From Labyrinthula sp. Ha (Eukaryota > Sar > Bigyra > Labyrinthulida > Labyrinthulaceae): 64,000 nt of DNA. Numbering within the stretch: position 1 is the stretch's first letter; the number at the start of each line of letters is the position of its first letter. Position numbers and translations under genes: made by a program. The notes beneath the pieces were generated by a model. That model had not been told where the DNA came from and did no database searches. It saw only the letters and a list, made by a program, of their open reading frames with translations. The stretch covers positions 744,001 to 808,000 of the forward strand of contig JAALGZ010000009.1 of assembly GCA_015227615.1 (NCBI GenBank). Reading direction: 5' to 3'. Positions 23,301 to 33,050 of the stretch are shown in pieces.

Positions 23301-24311
23301 AAGGAGTGACTTATTCTAACAAAGTTTAAGCAGCTATTTCAACCGGAAAAGATTTCGAGACCATAACGTGCTGCAGTGCTAAGCAGAGCAGGACCAAGGG
23401 TTCCTAGGGTGAAACCGCTTGGCTCACTTGGCTTAATGCCACTGAACTCGTGTTAAATCTAAACTTAACAGCTAATTTTAGGTGATAGAAATTGATGCCC
23501 CATGTGGTAGAAATTGGTGGAAAAACCTTTAGTTTTCTATCCCAGCCCATGATTTTTCTGTTAATGAATAAGGCACCTGATAAATTCCGGAGTGAGGATT
23601 TAAGATTCCTTGTCAACTACACCAATTAAAGTGTAGGAGGATAGGCTCTCTATACCTGCTTAGTTACTTCCTGTTTCATGTGTAATGGCTGATTAATTAT
23701 TGGAGATATCAATGGATAAATCCTGTCCAAGAAGGGAATACACACATTTTAAATGCACAGAGCGAGATTCTTCTTGCGATTCTCTACATGAAGTAGAAAA
23801 AGCATAGTATCGCTCGATACAGACTATCTGTTTTAACTCTGTCAAGAGATTTCAGGTTTTAGCAAAGTATTGTTTCCCATCCGTACTTCCGCTCACACCC
23901 TAAATATAAATTAATTGTTTTCATTCTCAAAAATATTACGGAAAGAATACATGTTGTTATGTGTTTATAAATACCAAATTCCTGATACAAGAGCTGGAGG
24001 GTATAAACTATCCAAGGTCGGAATATACATCTATCACACCTTCGTATACACTACTTCCTTCTTCTTTATAAATCTCCTGTTTATTCTAGTTCTCATTTCT
24101 AGTTCTCATTTCTAGTTCTCATTTCTAGTTCTTCTGGCCCATTACCCATTTTCAAACACTTTTAATCCATATTCACCTATTTAGTATCAATTATACGCAT
24201 ACCAATAAATGAAACAGTACTGAGCCGTACGAAACGAAAACCGGACGATTATTTGTTGAAATTTTTCGAGCAGTAATCGATCCCGGTTATCAAGCTATAT
24301 CGAATCGACTG
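20366..24311. other. Long intergenic region with no supported gene
   Basis: Short minus-strand frames at 20536-20775, 22505-22708 and 23404-23616 have no recognised content. I see no tRNA and no shared repeat. A 13-bp minisatellite lies at its right end (24086-24133). Confidence 0.4.
24086..24133 (+). repeat. 13-bp minisatellite, unit CTAGTTCTCATTT
   Basis: Three exact units and a partial fourth (CTAGTTCTT), about 320 bp upstream of the SHOCT-like gene. Confidence 0.9.
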
Positions 24312-24323
24312 TATTCCCGGTTT
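24312..24323 (+). promoter_or_regulatory. TATTCCCGGTTT motif upstream of the SHOCT-like gene
   Basis: A copy of the 12-bp word, ending 130 bp before the ATG at 24454 and in the gene's orientation. This copy carries T at the variable position. Confidence 0.4.
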
Positions 24324-24453
24324 AACTGGTTGTTCCGGCTTTATGTATATGTGAGTTCTCATTGGAAGTTGGGATAATGGCAGTCCAATCATATCAGTGT
24401 ATTCAGCTATTCGTTTGAAAAGTCAAGAATACAGAGTAAATAAATAATTATAT

Positions 24454-25590
24454 ATGTCATACCAACAGCAAGGAAACTACCCTTATGGCGCTCCAATGTC
24501 GCAAAATTCACAGTGGGGTTCGCAACCACCGTCTTCTGCGGGATATCTGAACCCGAGCTCTACTGTCCAGTCGCCAGGAAATACAAGAGGGCTGTTGGCA
24601 AACCCCGGCACACAAATTGAGGAGAATGGAACTATTAAAATTACAATTGTAGTTTCCGACATGGAAGACGCTTACCTAGCGGTGCATGACACAGTTAGAT
24701 TTCTTCATTCTCTGCACCCGGAGTGGTCAATGCCGGCTTTGGTAATGCAGTCCACCGGTCCGCCAAATGAGGTCGGAAGCGCGTACAAGATTGAGCGAGT
24801 AATGAAAAAGAAAGTTGAAGGAATGGATGGAGATGAGACTGAGGTTTCAATCCGAAGAACAAAAACCATTACTATCGTTGAAAGGGCCGATGAGCCTGGA
24901 TTTAAGATCTTCAGGTACACTGTAAGAAGTAAATGGGAGAGTGAGGTGTTAACTCCTTCTTTTCCAGACACTACTTTTATCCAGGTTGAAATTGCTCCAT
25001 TTCCATATGAACCAGGTAAATATGTTTTACAGGTTTTAATGGATGGGGGGCCACAAGATATAAGAACTACATATTGCTGTCTATGCATCGCAAATCCTGA
25101 TTCAGTGCAAAAGGAACAGGAAGCGCAGCAAGAAAGACCTAAAGTATACGAGCAGAGTAAAAGCCTGACCAATTATGTGAAGACTTTTAATCCAAATTCT
25201 GGTATGATGCAGCAACTTAAGTCCGGTTCGTTGCAGCAAAGAAGTCCTTCACCACCTTCACATGGACGGGGAACATACACTGCACCGGCACATAAGACTA
25301 GTTTTGGTAGTATTAGTCAAGGTGGATTTCCAAGTGGTGGAAATAGTTTCAGTAGTGCACCTCCACTGCCTTATAATGCTCCTCCTGTATACCCTAGAAC
25401 TCAACCTCCAAAATTACCGTCTAAAATTAGCAGAAATGATTCGTTTCCACTGGAAGACAACTTTTCATCGTTTACAAATCGTTCTGGAGCAGCTGATGAG
25501 GTTAGAAAACTGTTTAAACTGTATAAAGCTGGGGCTTTGACCAAACAGGAGTTTGAGAAGGAAAAAAGAAAAATATTGGATCGTCGTTAG
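24454..25590 (+). CDS. Protein with Gln/Pro/Ser-rich N-terminus and SHOCT-like C-terminus
   Basis: A 378-residue intronless protein. Residues 1-50 are Gln/Pro/Ser/Gly-rich and probably disordered. Residues about 55-225 form a compact globular domain of alternating strands (IKITIVVSDMEDAY, KTITIVERADEPGFKIFRY, YVLQVLMDGGPQDIRTTYC) that I cannot name; the strand-rich plan could be SRPBCC-like, but that is a guess. A disordered Pro/Ser/Tyr-rich linker follows. The last ~35 residues (ADEVRKLFKLYKAGALTKQE and on) match the SHOCT pattern 'l.kL..lk..GiltdeEFe.kK..LL', a short C-terminal oligomerisation module common in prokaryotes. No signal peptide or membrane span, so cytosolic or nuclear. The start ATG follows a candidate promoter motif. 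It is tail to tail with the carrier gene. Confidence 0.75.
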   Translation: MSYQQQGNYPYGAPMSQNSQWGSQPPSSAGYLNPSSTVQSPGNTRGLLANPGTQIEENGTIKITIVVSDMEDAYLAVHDTVRFLHSLHPEWSMPALVMQSTGPPNEVGSAYKIERVMKKKVEGMDGDETEVSIRRTKTITIVERADEPGFKIFRYTVRSKWESEVLTPSFPDTTFIQVEIAPFPYEPGKYVLQVLMDGGPQDIRTTYCCLCIANPDSVQKEQEAQQERPKVYEQSKSLTNYVKTFNPNSGMMQQLKSGSLQQRSPSPPSHGRGTYTAPAHKTSFGSISQGGFPSGGNSFSSAPPLPYNAPPVYPRTQPPKLPSKISRNDSFPLEDNFSSFTNRSGAADEVRKLFKLYKAGALTKQEFEKEKRKILDRR

Positions 25591-25876
25591 TTTTGTCATT
25601 TGCTTGTTTGAGTTATAATGTTTGTGTAACACTTGGTTGCTTGGCATTAGGTCAGCCATCAAAATTTTAACTGATGAGCTATAATTATTAAAATGAATTA
25701 TGAAACAACGTAGTTCGCCGAACAAAAATTCAAAAGTAAAGAGTTTAATCAAATAAGTTTTGAGACAAAACCTAGCAATTCTATCATATATCTGCTCTAA
25801 TCAAAATCAATCATATTTCAATCACCAGTCTCTAACCCAGGCCCTTCTGATATATCATGAGAAAGACAATATGAAG

Positions 25877-26812
25877 TTACTGTGAGAACTTTTCTCCCTC
25901 CTGTTTAGCAATACTCCTTTGTTCAAAATATGTAGTCACTCTCATAACAACCGTCCAGGTGATTCCTTGTCCAGGCGCTAGTCTACTTAATCTAGGAATA
26001 ATACCCTTCCATAAAGCAGGAACTCCTTCTTCCTTCGCAATTAACTTAGCTGCCTGATACCAATTCTTGTACTTGGGTTCTTTTCCAGGAATATACTCCT
26101 GAGCCATCATTCTAGTCTTGATAACATCAACTGGACAATTAAAACATGGTCCTACAGCTCCAGCAAGAGTACCAGTCAACAATGTCTTCCAAGGTGCTAA
26201 TTGCTTTCCATCTCCCTGCTCTTTATCAAACAAAACTTTATTCAAAATCGCCATGGACATAAAATTAAACGCTTGGTTACTTCCTTGTCTAATTACAGTT
26301 GGAATATTTCCGGACCACATTCTTTGCACTCCCTCTTCCTTTAGCACTTTGACAACAACATCCACAGGTCCCTTATACTTCAAATTCGATGTTCCAACTT
26401 GTTTCTGTAACCTGGTCTTAATGACTTCAAAAGGTGTAACGATCATTGTAGCTTCAATACATCCAACTGTCAAACCTGCAGAAAAATTCACTAATGGAGT
26501 TGCATTTCCCTCTTTGGTGGCTCCCATTAACTGTTTAATGTACTCAAAAAGACCAAATCTCAGAGCATATTTAAAAGTCAGATGCGTTACAAATGGCGTC
26601 AGACCTTTGTATAAACTTGTAAAACCTTCATCTTTCGCTATGGTTTTCAGGCAATTGAACATTCCCGTATATTTTCCTGATTTGTCCAACTGAAGTCTTG
26701 TTTTTGCTACATCTAAGGGTTGCAAACTACAGGCTTCTGCTATTCCACCTGCCATTCCAGCTATCAGCTTGATTCCAGGCGAAACTGCTGCGGTTTTTCC
26801 ATCTTTCGACAT
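25877..26812 (-). CDS. Mitochondrial carrier, succinate/fumarate-type
   Basis: A 311-residue member of the mitochondrial carrier family (six transmembrane helices, three repeats of ~100 residues), located in the inner mitochondrial membrane. The three signature motifs are PLDVAKTRLQ, PFEVIKTRLQ and PVDVIKTRMM, each followed by the usual G-containing matrix helix (for example EGFTSLYKGLTP, EGVQRMWSGNIPT and EGVPALWKGIIPR). RQGSNQAFNF in the second half resembles succinate/fumarate and related tri/dicarboxylate carriers (yeast Sfc1/Acr1). That carrier exports fumarate and imports succinate made by the glyoxylate cycle, which fits the malate synthase gene in this window. Substrate is inferred; the family is sure. 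The start is the ATG at 26812; the frame extends upstream only to a TTG. No introns. It converges on the SHOCT-like gene with 286 bp between. Confidence 0.9.
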   Translation of the reverse strand: MSKDGKTAAVSPGIKLIAGMAGGIAEACSLQPLDVAKTRLQLDKSGKYTGMFNCLKTIAKDEGFTSLYKGLTPFVTHLTFKYALRFGLFEYIKQLMGATKEGNATPLVNFSAGLTVGCIEATMIVTPFEVIKTRLQKQVGTSNLKYKGPVDVVVKVLKEEGVQRMWSGNIPTVIRQGSNQAFNFMSMAILNKVLFDKEQGDGKQLAPWKTLLTGTLAGAVGPCFNCPVDVIKTRMMAQEYIPGKEPKYKNWYQAAKLIAKEEGVPALWKGIIPRLSRLAPGQGITWTVVMRVTTYFEQRSIAKQEGEKFSQ

Positions 26813-29779
26813 GTTATCGTCTCTGCTTTTTTTGTAGGTTTTCAAGTTTTCTGTTTTAGTGGGAATTTAAACGGGTATCTGAAATAAGCACAGCAAATTT
26901 CAGATGGCGATTACGGCCATGGCAATAATCCTCTTCGGTGTAACACTATCGGATTTTGATGACGAGACATGTCTACTAAAGGTGGGGAAACTTCCTCAAA
27001 CAAAAATAACAGAGTCTTGTTTTAAAAATATAGACAAAGCTTCTAACTTTATCTTCCTTTTATAGAAACATACACCTTAGGATTTACCTTGTAATATATA
27101 ATTGATAATGTTGTGTCATTAGAGCTAGAAATTTTACAATGTATTGACTGTAGTTCCCTTCATTAATTTCATAACACCTATGGCACGAACTACACTCCCT
27201 AAGGATCAGTTTGACGTATACAACTGAAAATAAAGAAGAAACTCCTGAGATAAAGTTACATCAATGGTGATGGCCAACTTTTTATACATGAGCAGTGCAC
27301 ACAGAATCCAAGAATGTTTGAGGCCATCAGAGGATAATTTACATCTTCTACAGCCAATTAGCTCCCATTCTTCATGAACTATTACCCAATAATATTTGTT
27401 ATATATTAATTATTTCTCGCACTTATAACCGATTCGCATGCTAAAACTTAGATTCTGTCTACATAGTTAAAGTAGCAGAAAACAAAGTTTGAGTATATTG
27501 TCATTGTGTAATAACGTTCTAAACTCCCTCGCAATAACCTAATGTTAGCTTAGTTCTTGATCTTAGAAGGGTAGTGCAAAGACGGACTCCTGAGACTTTT
27601 GGACAAAAATAAAAGTAGTTTTCAGCTTTATACATTGAATCTTATCAAGACCAGGTCCAATGTTTTTCCCGTGTAGTCAACTAGTCAAATACTATAACTA
27701 TTATTCTGGTTTAAGGCCCTACAGAAAACTTCTTTTTTTCATTTCCCAGATTGGATGTACAATGATGCTTATTATCGTGGTCTAACAACAGTCAAGTTAA
27801 CCGTCAAAAGTAATTGGTAAGATCATGAACATAAACTACGGGTAGAGACTAAATCTAACTATAAAATTTGGAACTACTTCTAAAGTAGTGTTTGCCCCTA
27901 TTTAACAAGCCTTTCATGGGAGTGTATGATAATAGAAACTAGAGGGTACTCCAGAAAGAGTTAAGATGATATAATTAGTTAATGATTATGCTGTTCATTC
28001 ATGCTCTTTCGAAGAAAATTTGCCCTGTGACTTTGCGACGTTTGGTGCTTGACAATCATACGAGGCTTGTAAATGTGTAACCACGTTCATGGTTATGTGA
28101 ACCTTAATATTAAAATAGTGAGAAAAAGGCTAAGTATTTAAACGGTTATTAAGCCTAAAGAAGACATTTTTCATATAAATGTCTTGAGCAACTAAGTTCT
28201 TGCGCAATTGGAACAACCCCAACAGTATAAAAAGAGAAGATATATGGGGCACATCATGAAACAGAGTAAGTAACATGTGAAACAAGAAGAAATTGATATC
28301 TAACTATAGCATGGTATATCTAAAAGCTACCAATTCTGGGTAATTAATATGCAAGAGCCTATTCTAGCGCCACATGCGCTGAATAGACCTTAACTATATA
28401 TTAATATCTAACAATACAGAGAAGGTAATATCTCAATGTAGGGATGCAGAGTTATGATAACTAGAAACCCAAGCAGCTCTTCAAAATACATTTTCATTAA
28501 GAAACTACCTTCAACCCTTTATCTCAACAATTTGCTATGTTTGAGTCAAATAACTCAGTCAGGGAGCTCTATCACCTTCATTAATGTTCATAGGTTACTT
28601 AAACTTCATCAGCTTCACCTATGGTGGTAAATACCATAGCTCATGTACTTTTAAGAAAGGGAAATATAATTGGAACATGAGCTTAGAATCTAATTGTATG
28701 GCAAAAAAGCTTCGGCTATATGCGTTAAATATTTGGTAAGAATACTTGCCAGTGCCAATCAGTTCACCCTCAGCTTATGAAATAATGTGTAGCGAGCTTC
28801 CTATTTTCTCCTTTTTTCAAAAAAATTCACTTGGTACAACAAGTTTTTAGACTCTAACCGGAGCAGTTTGAAGTTTCTACAAGAACAATCTGTTCATGAT
28901 GTGAGACTAGAAATATTTCATGCGCGAACCCTGTTACTGGCTAAGCAAGGGGGCTCCCCCCTTTTCCAACTCATGAAAACAGATGCTCCTCATCCTATTT
29001 ACTGAAGCAAGAATATCGACTTGATAGTGTTTTGGTACGTAGCACACCTCTATCCTCATCCTGCCCTATGCGGTAGCGAAATTCTTTTATTTGGACGCTG
29101 GAATGGAGCTACACTTCATGAACTTTGATCATGCAAGATATATAGGGTAGTGTTCTGCATAAGCTTTGGTGACAATTCTTACAAATCACATTTTAATTTT
29201 AATCATAGCTCTTACCCTAGTTCTCAAGTTACTGTTCTGAATTCAACTTTACCTTAGTGGTAATGGATTAGATAGCGTGTTAAGTTTGTTATCCTTGCCT
29301 ACTGAAGGCAACTGACCAAACCTTCGATTTTCACCTAACCACTGCTGCCCAGAGGAGCGAATGATGAAACCCAAAAATGAATTAGTATTGTGCTTTTTCT
29401 TCCAATTGGTTCCAGGCGGTCAAAGAAGGGCTTTAATTAATTCTTTAGGATATTAGTTATATGGGTCCATTAGGATTGTTACAACTTATAAATTCACAGC
29501 TTCGCACTGACTATCTACAAAGCCAACTCAACTTGTACTCCTGCCGCATGAACCCGGTTGTACTAATATGACCTACTTCCTGTATAATACGAGATAATAA
29601 TAGCACGTAGGAAATTTCCTCGAAATTTATTTTTCTGTTGAAAAATCACAGCTGTATAATTTTGGGCAATCGATTTTATTTACTTGGGGAAATATGAATA
29701 GAGTCAGTGAATCATTCCATGATACAGGGTTTTACTTATCAAAACAAATACAAGAACAACAGAAAGAAAAAACTGTCAG
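26813..29779. other. Long intergenic region, no gene seen
   Basis: About 3 kb without any notable open frame on either strand. No repeat shared with the rest of the window was recognised. Confidence 0.45.
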
Positions 29780-30480
29780 TAATGATAAGATTAGGGAAGA
29801 ATGCTATTGCTGAAGTTTATAAAGGTAGAATTTACAAGAAGTAAGAGGTACGGATTGGTGATAAAGAATACAAATGTTCTTGCTGCGGTCTACAGGCTAC
29901 GGGATGAAAAATATAAACAAGCTGGAAAAAGAGGACAATCAGCATCCCTTAAAGAAACTGACTGCAAGTTTATTCCTACTGACTTCTTTGCGCCTTTCCT
30001 CGGTGACACTCTGCTTCTCTGCTTGGCATCATGGTCGATGATTGGAAAAGAAAGGAAGCCGATCCACATGTTAGAAAGTTGGGTGGAGGTTAAGAAGCTG
30101 TTAAAGATGTTTCTTATAATGATAGAAGACTACCAAAACTCCAAGGCTCACCTACTTCTGGGTAATGAGCCTTCGAAACAGGGACAATACGAGTAGAGGT
30201 GCAAGAGTATGTTGAGAGACTTCAAGGACGTGGGATGGAGACTGTCTCAAGCTTGATTTTCTTGCTCAACTACACCAGCTACCTTTGGCTCTCTTTCAAT
30301 AGCTTTTCCATAAGAGACAAGGTGATAATCTTATGCTCATGTACTAAAGCGTCTTTGGATTTATTTTTGCGTACTCTTCGGTTGCTGTTAATGTTAACAA
30401 GTGCTCTCTGTTCATCACTTTTGCATTCTTCGAAATTAACTTACAGAATTTACTGTTTCACTGTACTTTGCACTTGAAAG
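29780..30480 (+). pseudogene. Decayed coding-like region, possibly a transposon gene
   Basis: Several frames here have coding-like but broken content. In one, an ATG at 29780 leads to MIRLGKNAIAEVYKGRIYKK, a stop, then EVRIGDKEYKCSCCGLQATG. The last part resembles the CxC start of a SWIM zinc finger, as found in some MULE transposases. The same region later reads MVDDWKRKEADPHVRKLGGG before another stop. A different frame (29801-30196) is open for 131 codons with no recognised content. I cannot decide which frame was the gene. It looks like a degraded insertion downstream of Rpn11. Confidence 0.25.
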
Positions 30481-30648
30481 CTTTGCAGTAAATAGACTAA
30501 GTTTTGCATCTACTTTATTGTTTTATAACTATAGAGGTTCATTGATGGAAACTATAGTTGTTTCAGGTCAGTAACATAGGAGTCTTGATATTTTGAGAAG
30601 TAAGATGTGCATAAAATCCACAAATCTACTTGTTTTACAGAAGAACCA

Positions 30649-31654
30649 TTATGCTTTAATGTTGGTATCAAAAATCATGGTGTTCACCCCAATTGACAGC
30701 GATTGGTCGATATTCTCTGTGAGCAAATTATCCACTATATCCTCTAAATGCTTCTTTGGATCAACTTTCCCAACATTTTCAAGATCAACTTCATCCTTAG
30801 TCTTTTCCTCTTCCTGTTTCAATCTTTCATTAAACTGCTTAGCTAATCTCACCATCCGCTGAATATCAGCCTTATTTTGCTCTGAATTATGTTCGAACTG
30901 CTTCATCTCGCCAGTGAAACTTGTCGTCCATGATTTGGTGTAAATATTAGACAAAAGTTTCGTTTCAAGCTCATTCAACTTAAATTCCACTCGAAGTGCA
31001 TAATAGTCAGAATCCAGTCCTCGAATCAACTGATGAAGTGTTGGCTTCTTCAAACTGCCCAGAACACTTGTTGTCTGCCTAGGAGCAACAGGTGCTCCTG
31101 TCATTTCCTTTTCAATATTTCTGAAAGCATCAATTACAACCTTTCCTTTTACACTTTGAATAGGGTCGATAACCACTGCCACACATCTCTTGTCCAACTT
31201 CTCAAAATCAGAATGTGTCTTTACATCCGTTCCAGACAACCAGCAACCAAACCCAGGATGACTAAAAATAAGCATAATGATGAAATATACCTATGGTACC
31301 AACCTAAAAAATTAAATAAAGTAAAACTGTACCAACAACATTTTCTGTTCGTCCAGTAAGCTTAAGCAAATCAGTCATGTCTAGCTGGAATTTTTCATCG
31401 ATGGTTTCGACAGAGACATTTGTACCTTTCTGAGGCATAGCGAAAACATCTACTACATCTACTGTGTATTCATCGACGAAAGAACCAAGCATCAAACCCA
31501 TTACCTCCATAGGTACTCCTGCTCGCGCGTGGTTAAGCATCTTGAGAAGAGAAAGTGGAGATATTTTCACAACTTCTGCTGTATCGGTGGCAGGTGGTTT
31601 TGTAGTACTTCTAGATTGCTGGTTAAACATATTCACAAGGCTTTGCATGTCCAT
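30649..31654 (-). CDS. RPN11: 26S proteasome lid deubiquitinase Rpn11 (PSMD14)
   Basis: A JAMM/MPN+ metalloprotease that removes ubiquitin chains from substrates as they enter the 26S proteasome. Exons on the minus strand: 31654-31333 (322 nt), a 13-nt microexon at 31303-31291, and 31261-30649 (613 nt). The total encodes 315 residues, close to the ~310 of other Rpn11 proteins. The two introns are 29 nt each. Splicing joins VVG, WYH and [13 protein letters not shown], giving the full zinc motif HxHPGxGxWLSxxD plus the catalytic Glu in [14 protein letters not shown]. Without the microexon the motif is destroyed, which supports the model strongly. The N-terminus ([10 protein letters not shown]) and C-terminal helices needed to pair with Rpn8 are present. 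The start is the ATG at 31654. Confidence 0.95.
31291..31303 (-). other. 13-nt microexon of Rpn11
   Basis: The exon reads GTTGGTACCATAG on the minus strand. It is flanked by a 29-nt intron at 31332-31304 (GTACAG...TTTTAG) and another at 31290-31262 (GTATAT...TTTTAG). It supplies Trp-Tyr-His and parts of the flanking Gly and Ser codons, including the first His of the zinc-binding motif. Confidence 0.9.
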
Positions 31655-32378
31655 CTTGAGTAGATTTTGTTGTTATAAATCTTGATCTAAAGATGCAATA
31701 TTTTGTTCTTTCTCGTTAAAATTTATACTGTTTCAAAATGTACTAATTTTGGGCAATATCGCTATCAATCTGTCATACTTTTTTTCAGGATGTTGTAGAA
31801 TCAAAAAAGGCTATATTAGTCATGTAAATCCTTGTCTTCCCGTTGTTTAAATTTATCTTTAAATATAAAAGAAAAGAAGATAGTTTAATGTATTCAACAG
31901 CAGCTACTAAGATTTCAATGCGAATGGGAAATCTTATACGATTGCTTTTGACCTTCGTAAGTTTTATGGCATTGTGAACTGGATATTTGTTGATTGCAAA
32001 TATGATAAATAGAGTAGAGGCAAAGTTTTCAGAGGCAAAACTTCCAAAGGTTACTTCCAATATTCAAGCCTGATTTTACGAGTTCTGTCTTTGGTTAAAG
32101 TATTTGCCCTAAATTAAACCTCTCAAGATCAAAAAAACAAAAAATCGATACAAGATCTCCGGGGGAAAACCCAGTGTGGAAAATTTTAGAGATATCAGCC
32201 TACAATAAGATTTTAATTACTCTTTTAGTTCTGTGAAACTTATAGATGCTTAAGAACTAATTGCACCATACTCTAACATCTTTTTCGTATGGAAGGTATA
32301 TTTCACATATTCATAACGTTATTACTGATGATTTTAACATTATGTGACCATTCCAACTGGTAGATATGTTATCTATCG
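31655..32378. other. Intergenic DNA upstream of Rpn11
   Basis: It must contain the Rpn11 promoter. A minus-strand frame at 31785-32060 has no ATG near its start and no recognised content, so it is not called. Confidence 0.4.
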
Positions 32379-32597
32379 ATGAAGCATTTGGAGGTGCCTC
32401 GAAAATTATGCAACAAGTTCTACCAAACCACACAAACAAATTATTCAAAGGCGCTTGAAAAACTACTTTCCATAGAGAAGACCTGGGTCAAGAAGGCCTT
32501 TTCTCTGGATAGCCTGTATGGGCATTTGAGATCTTTAAAAGTGAGTACAACATTTCCTATTACGCCAGGGTTACCCATGTTTAAGATTTTTTCTTGA
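32379..32597 (+). pseudogene. Possible fragment of an ATP-dependent DNA ligase I gene
   Basis: A 72-codon frame from an ATG ends in VKKAFSLDSLYGHLRSLKV, then FPITPGLPMFKIFS and a stop. In DNA ligase I the link into the catalytic domain reads roughly 'vk.aysl.P.yd.li..Ll......f.l.pGiP.kPMLA', so this may be a decayed piece of that junction. The catalytic Lys motif (about 25 residues further on in the family) is absent, and the sequence stops at once. The match is short and the first 20 residues are not recognised. Confidence 0.3.
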
Positions 32598-32704
32598 TTT
32601 TACCTGAGGTCCCCGTATTCTCATTTTCAATATTAAGAATTAACTCCCTTCAAACTCTCATAGCCTTACATTAATTGCCTTTTTCTAAGATCTTACACAT
32701 ACTT

Positions 32705-33050
32705 GAATGAATCTGTATTCAAGAGATGGAAAAGGTTTTTAATCCATCCTAATTTTCATTGAGGGCTGAATATGGAGGGATGGCCGAGTCATGGGGGGGT
32801 TCTTAAAACCGCACACCAACCCAAACTTCAAGGGTTAAGCTGGATTAGAAACAGAGTTTGGTGTAACTACATAAAAAAAAACGAAGGGAATAATTCAATA
32901 TTAAGTCCTTAACTTTTAATGTTTACTTGGTACCTTGTAGCACACTTCATTTTATTGCGAGCCCTCTCGAAAATTTGTATACCGTGAAATCGCGATTCTT
33001 CTCATCGCTAATTTCTTCCAAGATGAAACTTTATTTTAAATTTCACAGCC
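32705..33050 (+). repeat. Dispersed repeat family A, copy 2 (possibly tRNA-derived SINE)
   Basis: This copy keeps the better head: GGATGGCCGAGTCATGGGG, which matches the D-arm/A-box region of Ser or Leu tRNAs (TGGCCGAGTGG). About 45 bases on, AAGGGTTAAGCTGGATT sits where a degenerate B box could be. The tail aligns with 19205-19555 through ATTTCTTCCAAG. There is no obvious flanking target duplication or poly-A tail by eye. Confidence 0.6.
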
